Source: Lepidodermella squamata
Lineage: Eukaryota; Gastrotricha
DNA length: 64,000 bases
Direction: 5' to 3'
Assembly (NCBI GenBank): GCA_047495785.1
Contig: JBLDXI010000033.1
Location: 1,426,001-1,490,000 of the forward strand
The notes below the pieces were generated by a model. It saw only the letters and a list, made by a program, of their open reading frames with translations, was not told the origin of the DNA and did not search any database. Position numbers and translations under genes: made by a program. Shown here in pieces: positions 11,141-22,600 of the stretch (position 1 is the stretch's first letter; the number at the start of each line of letters is the position of its first letter).

Positions 11141-11488
11141 TTAGACGGGCTGCTCTCCTACTCTATCACCTGCCGAGCTGTGCTGAGGCCCAACTGATGC
11201 TTTCGTGTAAAGAGCACCGCCAATCGGTTTATTCCGAACTTTTTCAATCACTTTGGCGACCGCGATAAGAGCTACAACGCACGTTATGGCAATCCCCATG
11301 CCGAGGGTCACGCCAAACCAGTTGACATTATTCTGTTTCGACCACCAGGCTGGGTCATAACTAGACCCGGATGAGTAAACTGCTGAAGACGTGGTCGAAA
11401 CTTGAGCTTGATAGTAGTTGAGGGAACAGTCTGGCTGCGTTGAACCATTCGGGCAAAGTTGCTGTCGTTTTATCCGAAGTAGATCCAT
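11141..11488 (-). CDS. Tandem single-pass membrane protein family, member 1 (115 aa)
   Basis: Single exon starting MDLLRIKRQQLCPNGSTQ. Features shared with the genes at 11852 and 12653 are a CPNGS..PDCSLN segment, a WWSKQNNVNWFG juxtamembrane block, a Gly-containing membrane helix (VTLGMGIAITCVVALIAVA) and a basic KVIEKVRNKPIGGALYTK segment. There is no typical cleaved signal peptide; the two Cys before the helix could pair outside the cell. The C-terminal tail is short and polar. I do not recognise this family, and conservation is concentrated around the helix rather than at the ends. Confidence 0.68.
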   Translation of the reverse strand: MDLLRIKRQQLCPNGSTQPDCSLNYYQAQVSTTSSAVYSSGSSYDPAWWSKQNNVNWFGVTLGMGIAITCVVALIAVAKVIEKVRNKPIGGALYTKASVGPQHSSAGDRVGEQPV

Positions 11489-11851
11489 GTAAAAACGAGG
11501 CTTGAGATTCTTGTAAATCGAATAATTTGTGGTCTATTTTGCAACTATAAATGACCTGCTCATCTGTACAAAAAGTGCATTTTTGACCCACTACGACTGT
11601 CATTTTACTATACTGCGTGAATGAAATATTGTCGCATTGAGGTGCTTAGTAACGACATTGTTGGATAATCAATACTCACGGCTTGTTTTCATCTGCCAGC
11701 AGATACATACTAAACCTGAATAAGTAGTACGCATTCTCATAAATAGCGGCTAAATGTATCGAAATACATAGGTTTTATTGGATTACACATGTTTTCGATA
11801 GCAAAGTCTTTCTTTGTGTTCCTGGTCCCTCGCCAGTAGAGTTGAAGGTAA

Positions 11852-12220
11852 TTAAACTGTTAAAGGACCGGCTTCTGTTGAAGAAGGTCCAGCATCTTCA
11901 TTATGATGAGAATGCGCCGGTATTTTAGTGTAAATAGAGCCGCCGATTGGTTTGCCGCGAATTTTTTCTATAATTTTTACTGTTGCGATGAAGATAACAA
12001 CGCACGCCACTGCGAGTCCCATTCCAAGTGTTAGACCAGACCAATTTACGTTGTTTTGCTTTGACCACCAGGCTGTATCGGATTTTGAAACTGAAATTGA
12101 TGAAACAAGCCTCGAAAATGGAGGTGGTGGGTAGTTCAGAGAACAATCCGGGGCGATGGAGCCGTTAGGGCAAGGTTGCCGCCACCACAACCACGGAAAA
12201 TCCATTTTCAAAATTTCCAA
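11852..12220 (-). CDS. Tandem single-pass membrane protein family, member 2 (122 aa)
   Basis: Single exon. The start is either ATG 12220 or the second in-frame ATG at 12205 (MDFPWLWWRQPCPNGS). It keeps the family core: CPNGSIAPDCSLN, WWSKQNNVNWSG, the TLGMGLAVACVVIFIATVK helix and IEKIRGKPIGGSIYTK. The linker between the Cys pair and the helix is Pro/Ser-rich and the C-terminal tail is His/Ser-rich; both differ from the neighbours. The strong core match over variable ends argues that it is a functional gene and not a decayed copy. The distance to the next member is about 430 bp on each side. Confidence 0.68.
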   Translation of the reverse strand: MEILKMDFPWLWWRQPCPNGSIAPDCSLNYPPPPFSRLVSSISVSKSDTAWWSKQNNVNWSGLTLGMGLAVACVVIFIATVKIIEKIRGKPIGGSIYTKIPAHSHHNEDAGPSSTEAGPLTV

Positions 12221-12652
12221 TATTGGTCGGTCATGTTTTGCAGATTTTGCGATAAATATTCAAAAAATAAGAAATCACGATTGACAAAAATTTATTTTGT
12301 AGCTAATACACCTTGGATATTTTGACCGACTGCCCACTCCTAAGAATGGCTTACGAGAACGGAAAACTCACCAGGGATTGTGCTTAGTTACGTGCACTTG
12401 ATTACTTATTTCCAATCGATAAATATCGAGGCTGTGAAATAAACCAGCCACCAAGCCAAATACTTTTATTTTCCTGCTACATTTATAAAATTTTGTAAGA
12501 TTCATACAAAAAATAAGTGTAACCCAGAGGTGAATATAAATTTATTTCTTTCAAAGCAAAAGCAGGCATGAGCAGTAGAAAAATGGAAAATTAGCTGGCA
12601 GATGAGCTGAAAAATTCAGCTATGGTACAAATCAGATAATATCAATTCGATT

Positions 12653-13045
12653 TTATACTGATTGCTCCTGTTCACTAGGCCGCGAATCTTCGGCGACTTC
12701 AGTCGGAGGATCTTCAGCCTTTGGAGCTGGCTCATTAACTGCTGCCATTTGCGTAGACGCCGCGCTTCTCTGAGGTCTCTGAGCCGGAACTTTCGTATAG
12801 AGAGCGCCACCAATCGGCTTTTTCCGAATTTTTTCTATCGCTTTCACCGCTGCGATAAAAATGACGACGCAAGCTACGGCGATGCCCATGCCGAGAGTTA
12901 CGCCGAACCAGTCCACATTATTCTGTTTGGCCCACCACGCAGGGTCCTGGTTCGATGATGATTGAGTTGTAGAGCTAAGGGAGCAGTCGGGCGCCGTTGA
13001 TCCATTGGCACATGGCTGCTGCCTCCTAATCCTCAACAAATCCAT
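12653..13045 (-). CDS. Tandem single-pass membrane protein family, member 3 (130 aa)
   Basis: Single exon. The start MDLLRIRRQQPCANGS (13045) was chosen because member 1 starts with nearly the same residues; an in-frame ATG lies five codons upstream at 13060. The family core is present: PDCSL, WWAKQNNVDWFG, VTLGMGIAVACVVIFIAA and AIEKIRKKPIGGALYTK. The C-terminal tail is the longest of the three and rich in Ala, Pro, Glu and Gln. It is the most upstream member of the minus-strand array and so may have its own promoter in 13046-13538. Confidence 0.68.
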   Translation of the reverse strand: MDLLRIRRQQPCANGSTAPDCSLSSTTQSSSNQDPAWWAKQNNVDWFGVTLGMGIAVACVVIFIAAVKAIEKIRKKPIGGALYTKVPAQRPQRSAASTQMAAVNEPAPKAEDPPTEVAEDSRPSEQEQSV

Positions 13046-13538
13046 GAAAATTCTAAACAATTTGACCTACTTAGTAGGCTATCAATTAAAATATTGGGGA
13101 AATTGTAAAAAATGAGAGGAAGATGCATCAGAACCATCAGCTAATTTGTCTAATTGGTTATAGGCACGCAATTCCTATATTCCTAATACATTCCTGATAC
13201 AGGTGAACTATCGCAAAAAATTCAAATATCCCATCGCTAAATGTTCCTTATTACACTGGACAATACGCTATAATTGTATCCAGCATGTGCGGTTATAACG
13301 TAATAGAAAAAGTAAATGTATATACATACTCATGTACACAGGTAATGGCGTGCGTCAAGCGTATAGGTTTTACCAAACATGTAATTGCAACAGCGACGCG
13401 AGTTGTTGTGTGTACTGGGAAGCGTTCAAAAACACCACATTCGTATTATTTATTACTCTCATAATATTATACTAGTGGCACCCGGGTACGGTTACTTTGA
13501 CCTGTGAGTGTTAGCCACAAACAACGCACGTAATAAAA
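13046..13538. other. Intergenic region between the TM-family array and the H-NOX gene
   Basis: No coding signal. It contains TTTATT at about 13449, which would be the polyadenylation signal of the H-NOX gene read on the minus strand, and presumably the promoter of the gene at 12653. Confidence 0.4.
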
Positions 13539-16500
13539 CTAGGATGTTATGCATTGAGGAGCGATGCAAGGTCGCTGGATCTGAATGCTGCGACGGCGTT
13601 CACTCGATTCATCATTCGCGGCTTTACTCGAGTCGTTGTTGCTGTGCTTCCTGTGTACAGGCACGTGGTGGTCGTTAGGGTAGAAGCTAGATTCAATCGT
13701 GTGAATCGCTTCCATAGCTGGTTCGTTAGACCCGATTCGGAAATTCACCCGATTCTTACTTCGCGACCTTTGACTTCCATTGCCCTGGCTGTAAATTCCA
13801 CTGACGCGGCTACTAGCACCATCGCGGTCTCTATGCAATTTTAAAACTTTCACATTAGTGCCGAGAACTGCGTTCTGAATGAAATCAATGTGAAGATTCG
13901 TAGGGGACCCATGTGACCCAGCTCCTGTCCTTGAGGTTGTAGTCGAAACGTGGGTTGAAACGCTTGAAGCTCTCTGCTGGAAAAAACGATGCAAAAATTG
14001 ATAAAAAATCATGAAAAATATTACAAGAACCCTATCTTCAGCTTTCCGTTCCTCGGCGTCAGTTACAGTAGCCGAGTCTCGTAAACTTGTCGTAATTTGT
14101 TGTAGCATTTGTCTGTTGATCGATTCCATGGCGTAAACCGTCCCATCAGCTGACTGATTTCCTTTTATCTGAATAAAAAATCGAAGAGTTTCAAGTGATT
14201 TTCGGGTGATTTTATCCTTACCGTAGGAATTTCAATAGGCTTCTGGCTGAAATGCTCTTTCAGCTCGCTTAGAAATAAAAGCTCGGAAATTCGCGAAGTC
14301 CAAACGATTTTCTATTAAATTATAAATACAATGATGAAAAAGAAGAAAAGAATATTAAACTAACCCCAACTAAAGGTGAATTCATCGCCATGCTACAGGC
14401 AATTTTTATTGCCTCGCCACTGGCATAAAATCGAGGAGGTTCGATTTCAGTCCAAACGGAACTCTCAAGTGGGCCAACGTCCAAAGCTTGAAAACCAAAA
14501 TGGTAAAGTATTATAGGAAAAATGTGTTTAAAATTCCTAACCGATTTTAACAGGCAGTTTACTAGCCGCCGATTTCGTGCCCAACATCTGAAGACCATCA
14601 ACAATTTCACAAGCTAGCTGAACCGCCAAATGGGCTGGGAAATGAAACGCAGCCGGCGGTCCGACGATCACTACATAACAGCCGCTTGTGAACACCGTGC
14701 TAAGTTTCATCGCGCAATTAGAGTATTTGATCAGTAAAAGATCAAGCTGAGCGTTCAGGTTGTTCATCGCCGATACAACATCCTGAGGGGTGATATTTCG
14801 CTGCTCCAACATTGATGAGTCATCGGCGAAACAGCAAATAACAGCCGCTCGTTGGGAAAGGTTCAATTGATAGTCCTCGAGGCTACATTCAGGCGTGATC
14901 AAATTCAGCGGCATCATTTCCTCAATGAGGGCTAGTCGTTTTGAACGATAAGCATTGGCTTCTTTCAGCAAAAGGTTCAGCTGAGAGCTCATAATGAATT
15001 CCTGATGAAAAAGTTGAATTTTCCGAATTTTTTTTAACCAATTTTTCGATTTACCGAATCATGAAGGTTTTCATCTCGAGCCTTTTTCTTCTCTTTGATG
15101 CCACGATGGCTCAACAGATCGCGGCTTGTATCAGCTTTTGACAGGTCACTTGTATTAAGACCGACCTTTTTCAAATCTTGCAAGTTGTTTATGCTGTAAA
15201 ATCCAAATTTTTAAGGCGGAATTTTCAAATTATTTCCTCACATTGGCATAGCCATGAAAATGACGCAATCAAACTCCTTGAAATAAACCATTTCGCCCCG
15301 AAGTCGAAGAGGCATTAGCGTCTGGTCTTCCTCGTCGTTCAAATCAGCTGCCGTTATTGTTTCAACAGGTTTCAGGGACACCACTTCAAAGGCATTGCAC
15401 CGAAAATTCAAAATCTGAGTGATTAGTTTTGAGTGATTAGTTATTTCAGGATGGTCATAAAAATCGGCTTACATTATCCCACGTAAGTTCAATTTCCGGC
15501 CGGATCAGTTCGAAAATAACGCTGAAATCCTCGCCGACAATGCTAGGCAGTGTCGCTTTCAGCCCGGCTCCGATCGACAGAATTTCGAGATCGCGATTAA
15601 ACGCGACATAGAAAGGATTCGTATCCATGAGCACATCGGCGCGCAAAAAACGACCCTTGACATCATCTACGCAAGTCTGAAAGATCAATTCAACAGTAAT
15701 CCTATGAGAATATATGAATAGATTAATACCTCGATAAAGTACATGTCTTTATCGAACTCTTTCATGTTATCGAATTCGAGTTTAAACAAGGTGGTCACTC
15801 GACTAGTCGCATCACGGCCGGCAGTTTCGCCGTGCGACATGACCGAAACTGTCATTTGGATATTGAAGTAAGCCTTAGCCACTTCCTGTATTTCGAAATA
15901 ATAATTAGAACGAAGGGAAAAATGCGAAAAAAAACCTTCAGTTGCCCGATCACGTAGCCGTCAAACCCGCCTCGAGGTGACCTATAACTGATCAACATGC
16001 CATCGGGGTCTTCTTGAAGTATAGCAAACGATGGAGGCCGCATTTTTGGGTACGTCAGTCTGAAGTACTCGTGGACGTTGTCCAGACTAATGATAAAATG
16101 GCGCAGAGATCGGCCGATGGTTTGCAGCACCTTGTCGTAGCCACCCTGGCGGCAGAATTGAACGAAAGCCTGGCCGAAACGTTCGAGAACCACGTCGACG
16201 GGAACTTTAGTCAGCCGCGCTGTTGCGATGGCCAGACGGGATAATAACTAATGAAAAATATTCATCCCCTGGAAACTCAAAAATTGAAAGCAAAAATACT
16301 TTATCGCTATATAGTTGGTGATAAGCGAAAGCAGATCGGCTAGTTGTAGAGCTTGGACTAGTCGGCAATTCGAAATCTGGACCATCAGCCGAACTTTGAG
16401 TGTTGACAACACTGGCTACGGCAGGGTCAAAAGTAACAGCATGAAGCACATCGCTTCGACTTTCAGCCAGGTTCAAAATTTCCCGCGCCATTTCGACGCC

Positions 16501-16551
16501 GAACATTTGCTTCAAGCATTCGAAAGCAGAATGCAGCAATATTCCGTACAT
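13539..16551 (-). CDS. Atypical soluble guanylate cyclase homologue: H-NOX + HNOBA + degenerate cyclase domain (829 aa)
   Basis: Eleven exons on the minus strand: 16551-16300, 16247-15936, 15885-15730, 15676-15473, 15414-15242, 15193-15055, 15001-14542, 14486-14365, 14311-14222, 14168-14025, 13976-13539. All phases agree. The H-NOX domain (1 to about 235) keeps the proximal His143 (LDNVHEYF), MRPPSF and the Tyr172-Ser174-Arg176 heme clamp (YRSPR). HNOBA follows (RPEIELTWDN; LRGEMVYF; SRDLL). The cyclase fold (about 440-650) is recognisable, but its key sites are gone: FSDIVGF is FADDSSM, ETIGDAYM is STVFTSGCYVV, and GDTVNTASRM is SGEAIKIACSM. It is therefore a predicted heme sensor without cyclase activity, perhaps a regulatory subunit. 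A ~180-residue polar tail follows. An apparent membrane segment near 14000 is an in-frame T-rich intron (donor at 14024 or 14030). Confidence 0.83.
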
Positions 16552-19500
16552 TATTTTCTATAATATTGAAAATTGCTACTCGTCCGCGGTTAAATAGGCG
16601 GAATGACGAAGGTAGTGTCCCTTTTCCTACGATTTTTCTGATTTTTTGTGGCTTCTCATTCAGAACAATTTTCGCCAAGCCGCTTATCGAAGCTTAATTC
16701 TAGATAGTCGACCTAGATTTCGAAGACCTATTTTTGTCATTTCAAATCTTTTCAAATCGATACACGATGTTTTGACCTCCTATATTATGTAGCACCAGCG
16801 TGGTGCTTTTTCCCCATGACAGGTATAATTTCGACAAAAACAATAATAATATAATGTCGACGACGGGTGTGTGTGTATAACAATATTTTCGGTTGTTTTA
16901 CAATGGTAAGCATGTAAATTAGGCAACCAGGAAAAACAATCGGTATTTACCGGGCGCACTTGTTTATCATCCTGTAAAAGAATAACACTCGGACAAACAA
17001 AAACACACATCAGTCAATTAGCCTGTCGCAGAAAAAAATCGTCGCCGTTTTTCTACGCTGTATTGCAAATGTAATAAAAACGTATATGAATTTGAAAGAA
17101 CAGGCGATTCTCGTTCGTCGCGCCGTCCATCCATTGTCCAGTCTCTACATCATGTAGACAGACAGAGATATCGGCGAAGAATCGTCGAGATGTGCGCGCG
17201 ATTAAACTGCGACAGATAGGCGCCTTTATTTATTTGTCTCATCGCCGCGCAAACAACACGGCGCGCGTGATTTTTGTTTGCCCGATCCACACATATTATA
17301 TATATCCCCGTTACTGGAATAATCAATCAGCGCGCAGGGCAATTAATATAATAGTAATAAAATTACAATTAAGGTAAAACGGCTAACATTTTGTTATAAA
17401 ACACAATTTATTCGTATGCTATATACCAATTTCGGACAGCTGAATTTTTATTGAAATCTTACCGAGATTTTTTAGCAACTTTTTTTCTTACCTCTCGCGA
17501 TCGCCTGGCCTGTTATTATTTACGTTGTATTTTTGGGTCTGCACCTGTTCAGGGCTGTTGTTTGTTAATGATGAAAATGGCGCGATATTATTGTGTTGTT
17601 TAAGGTGGAGCGCACACACCTTGACTCGTCGCGCGCTTTTGTTTTTTCCCGCTCTTTTTGCGCGCATCGACACGCGGTATATATTATTGTTAAATAAAAT
17701 GCTGATGCTCACTTGTCAAGCAATTACATTACCGCGCTTGCGAAAAATAATGGCCCTCGCGCCTATCTGATGCTGTGACCCGAAAAACACGGGCTCACTT
17801 TTTGTAGTATTTATTTTTCTGCTGGCAGTAGGTGACACGAGGCGAAACGAGTCGAACGTATATATCGTAGGAGTCGAGTCGCAGAAAATTGCGCCGTGTT
17901 TACGCGCTAATAGCATTTTTGCAGGCCCCAAGTTTTTGGGTGTTTATTATTTACGCGGCGCCAGCAGTCGGTATGATGTCGTCGTTCCGGTCGGCTTGAA
18001 TCAGGGCGCACTCGTGCCTACTTAGCGTTGTCATTTCCTGTGTTACAGCGCGAGCGCGCGTATTTTGAGTCGCATTATTTTTATACAATATATAATGTTA
18101 AAGGGCTCGCGCGCAAAAATAATGAAAGGCAATTTGTGCCGCGCACACACGCGCGCAAACCACGCCTATTTCGGTGTTTTTAACCGCGCGGGTACTTGGC
18201 GTGCGCGGAAATGTACCTGCCTCTCGTCATATAAACAGCGCGCAGCAAAAGACGTTATTGTTGTTCGTTATTATTATTGTTATTGTTGGTAATAACAGTA
18301 TGTAGTATGTTGCAGCATCGGAGTGCAAAAAGACACCACCGTGGACCGCGCCCATGCTGTCACGCGGGTCGACGTGATGCGAGGCGGGCCGCGCGCGCGG
18401 TGCCACTTATAGAAAACATGAGTATACACAAAAGGCATATACGCGGGTAGCATTTAGCGCAAAAACTACGCGGAGACCGCACAGCAATGAGTCGTCGCCG
18501 TCAGGTAACAATGCGCCTTGTTTGCCATTGATCATTTGTGTGTCCACGTTGGCACTTGCGCCGCGACGGCGGGTCACTTTTACGGGCCGCCCGCCCACAT
18601 CAGCAGCCTGGAGTCTGCTCATCAGCGCTGTTTTATTACTGCGCTGGAGTCAAGAGCCGGTGTCTTGTACCGTGTATTTTTCTTCAACGAAACGACTTAT
18701 TATCTAAACGCGTGCGCGATTATTTGGCCAAACACGCAGCCGAGCGACTGCTGACGACTGGTCAATATAGTAATAATAGGCGCATGATGGCCATGGCTGG
18801 GCAGTATAGTGGCCTAATTCAACGCGCGCGTTTCTTTATGTTTTGTCATTAAGCAAAATAAAGCGCTGTGGCCCACGATCGCCACTTGACGAGATTGCAA
18901 GAGTTATAGGATCCGTCCTACCTACCCACCCGCCGTTATAATATCTATACCTACTACGTATTTGCCGTTTCTTTAACGTGAGCGCGCGCTTTTAGCGCTT
19001 AATAACACGGCCGCCCGAGTGGCGCCGCTGCCACGAGAGCGATGAGGCACGACGCAATAATATCACAATAATATTGCTAATAGCGGCGCGCTCACTGGAT
19101 TTACGTTGTTAGAAGCAGCCTTGATATTACACAATCACAGCGCAAAAAAATACGCGCAAGTGGAGCGCGACCCTGGTCAGCATTTCACCGATTGTAGATT
19201 TTGTATCTTATAACACTGCGCCATTACACGAGTGGCCTCTCGTTAGCATTCGTATTAAACACCGCACCTCCCACCCTCGGTTTTTTTGTGTCGCCGGTCA
19301 TGCCCCCGCCCCCGAAAAACACGCCCGAAAACATCATAACACCTCCGACGTGCTGCCATCCGTCGGTCACGCTGCGTCCGGATTAGGCACCGCGACTCGT
19401 CGACGCGGCTATTTTGTTGCATTTTTCGCGTTCGCAAAAACAACTCCCTTAATATATGCGCACTTTTTTCTGGCCCGCCTCGCCAGTCGGTTCTTTTTTT

Positions 19501-19600
19501 CTCCCAGGCGCACACCTCTTACTATGCCTTATATGTATATTTTCCCATGATTTTTCTAGACGCACTTAATCGATAAGTTGTCGCGATAACCGCCTAGCAA
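16552..19600. other. Gene-free, CpG/GCGC-rich region upstream of the large PAN gene
   Basis: About 3 kb with no supportable exon. From about 16900 it is unusually rich in CG and GCGC steps mixed with TA-rich runs. The many short frames are chance products of that composition. The 3' end holds the putative promoter of the PAN gene; a TATATAAG-like run occurs at about 19860, inside its first intron. Similar CpG-rich tracts precede the PAN genes at 49739 and 52751. Confidence 0.45.
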
Positions 19601-22600
19601 ATGCATTCGATTGTCGTCTGCTTATTGCTGACGGCAACAGCAGACGTCGTATTTACGGAAGGTTTGTTAACATTTAATTCATTAATTTCATTCGGGTAGC
19701 TTTTCAATCGTTCACGCCTTCTAGGTATTAATTTTCGAGAATTTTCCTTCCTTGGTTTATAGGTTGGAGATAAATTTCTTTCACTAAATTTTGTGAACGG
19801 TTAGGAAGCGTTCGGTTTTCAGTTTTTTCGATAATTTTTTACTCATCGTTATGATCTACTATATAAGTCGCTTCAATAGCCATAGTGACGAAGCATAATA
19901 GGAAGCGAAGTGCCGCGCCGGCCGTGTCCGAATTCGACGGCTACTCGCTGGCGGCCGGCAACTGCCCCGGCGGCGAGATAGACCAGTTCGGCGTGCACTC
20001 GCGCGAGGCGTGCGCCGCGCGCTGTTCAATCATCGACGAGTGCCGCGCGTTCACGATTAGCAACGAGCGCATGACCGACGCGCAGTACCTGTGCCTCATC
20101 AAGTCGGCCGTTTGCCGCACGCCCGTGCCGTCGAACGGCTTCACGTTCCACTACAAGCTCGGCCCGTCCCCGCCCTTACCTGTTGAGCTAGAACCTGCTG
20201 ACTCATCACTGCGGCTCGTTGTCTCCCATGACGAGCCGGCGGCGCCCGTTCGAGCAACATCACTTACTAATAAAGCAGGTTATTAACGCTCACCTACCCT
20301 ACCATACCCTGACCCGTGTCGCTACTCGCTCTCCTCTTGTCTCTGCCTGTATTAACAGTTGTTGTGGGGTGTCCGCAGTCTTCTCTCTTCACACTGAAAT
20401 TTTCAACTCACAAACTCTGCTTTTAACATCAACCGCAAATCTGTTATTAATCGAGCTCATTTTTCGCAACATCAAAAAACGATAGGTTTAACGATATTCA
20501 CCTCGGACACCCCATGCTTGTTACCCAACCCAACGCTATAGGCTTCGACTAAATGTTTTTCACAGGTGATGTTGTGGGTCGTCGCGTCAATCGGCAGTCA
20601 GCCAATCAGCGAAATTTTCGATGTCGTCGGGGTGTCCTCTATAATTATTATATAAGATAAACGCTTAAACTTGTAATTTTTCTGATTTTTTTCCACAGAA
20701 AATTATTGCGTTATTTAAGAGGATTCTTTTGTATTTATTTTATAGTATACAATTACGGCGCCAACTATCCAGTGGGAGCAGCGTGGAGTCCTTGGGCGGG
20801 AGGTATGCCAAACGTACCCCCAGTTCCGAACGTGCCCAACGTACCGCCGGTCGGTAATTCTTGGAACTACGTCCCATCTTGGAGCTCGTGGACACCCAGC
20901 AGCTGGACGCCCCAGGCATGGAGCCCAGCCGCATGGGCGTACTGGGGCAACTGGGCGCCGAGCTGGTCGACCTGGGCGCCTCCGCCCGCGACCTGGGCAA
21001 CTTGGGCACCCACCGTCACATGGGCGCCCTGGTACCCGCCAGCGACGTGGGCCCCGTGGTACCCGCCCGCCACCACATGGGCGCCGCCGACCTGGACACC
21101 CTCTCCATGGAGCCCAGCCACCTGGGCTCCAACTTCTTGGTCGCCAGCTTCCTGGTCACCGTCACCCACCAGCAATTTCGGTACGAAAAACTTGAATTGA
21201 CCCAACTGACGTCACGTGACGTGTTTTCTTTTCGCTCTAGAATTTCCTGGATTTAAAAACACTGGTGGCCATTGCTATGGCAACAACTTATTCACAGCGC
21301 AGTACCCGACGCCGCAACAGTGCGCCGACGAGTGCGCGCGAAATGCCGCCTGCACTGGCTTTTCGATCGACGTCCACGAACTGACTGCGCCTTTCGATTG
21401 CGTCTTCAAAAACGGCGACTGCCCCTCGCCGCAGCCGGACGCGCGTTGGCGGTACTACCGGAAAGGTACGGTTATTCGTTTTCATCGGTTTTTTAGATGA
21501 TTGATGAAATGATTTAACAAAGTAACAGTTGTAACAGCCCCAGTAGTAGATTAATTTTTCTCGTGACTGTGACTATTTACTCTGTCTCTGTCTGACTGTT
21601 CTAATAACAGCTAACCCATCTGTCCCTACGTGGACCCCTACTTGGTCAACAACGCCTTGGACAACTTGGTACCCGAGTACGTCGTGGACAACGTGGTTCA
21701 CGCCCCCGCCGACGTGGACCACCTGGACTACTCCACAGCCGTGGACAACATGTAAACACGCGTTAACCCCAGCTCGCTTGCATTTTTATTAGATTTTTTT
21801 TTGAAAAAAAAACAACACATAGTAACGCGCAATTAAAAACGATGATTCATCATCATCGTGAGAGCTTGCAAAATTTTGCGATTTTTTTGTCTATCGTTTT
21901 TTTTCTAAAATTTGCATTGTTGTTGTTGTTGAAATTACCACCCCGGTCTCGGTAAACAGCAAGCTGGACGCCGTGCTCTCGCCCTCCCGCGTCCACGTCG
22001 ACTCCGTGGCGTTCGCCATGCTCGGCTGGTTCCTCGTGGGTTGCCCCACCGGTAGCGTGGACTGCGCCTCCGGCTACGTGGACTCCCCCTCCAGTAGCGT
22101 GGACCGCGCCTCCAGTTGCGTGGACTCCCCCACCAGTTGCGTGGACTGCGCCTCCAGTAGCATGGACTCCGCCTCCGGTTGCGTGGACAGCGCCACCGGT
22201 CGCCCCACAAGTCATCGTTCCACCAGTCACTTCTTGGATTCCCGCATCGAGTATTCACTGAACTTTGTTTAAACAACCCTTAAACAACGCGTTCCCCTCG
22301 CATACTAGTATAGATTAAATTAATCTAAAACCCCCTCGCGTTTTATTTATCGAGAATAAGCCCGTTTTACTCACGTTTCAACTGTTTGACTAACAGGATT
22401 GTTTTCGCTTTTTCATGCTTATAACTAAGACATGTTATAATGACCAAGTGAGTAATTTCAACTTTTTTAATTCGCTTCGATAACAGGTTACCAGCCTAAC
22501 TACCCTACCACCCCGTACCCGTTGCCTTCGTGGACCCCCAGCAGTTGGTACCCAACAGTGCCGGCGACAACGGGCGGTCTCGCGCAGTTCACCCGCTTGG

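Noticed and set aside
13977-14024. Apparent membrane segment (VIFFMIFYQFLHRFF) in the last part of the H-NOX gene, which made 13539-14129 look like a separate membrane protein
   Set aside because: The segment is an in-frame T-rich intron ending TTTTTTCCAG, and the frame upstream splices to the cyclase-like exons.
16780-19550. Numerous 60-100-codon frames in the CpG-rich tract
   Set aside because: No domains, no splice-compatible neighbours, and basic/Cys-rich composition typical of random GCGC sequence.
20861-21256. Long frames on both strands over the Trp/Pro-rich exons, including a Gly/His/Val-rich antisense frame
   Set aside because: They are shadows of the repetitive GC-rich coding sequence; only the phase-consistent Trp/Pro frame joins the flanking PAN exons.
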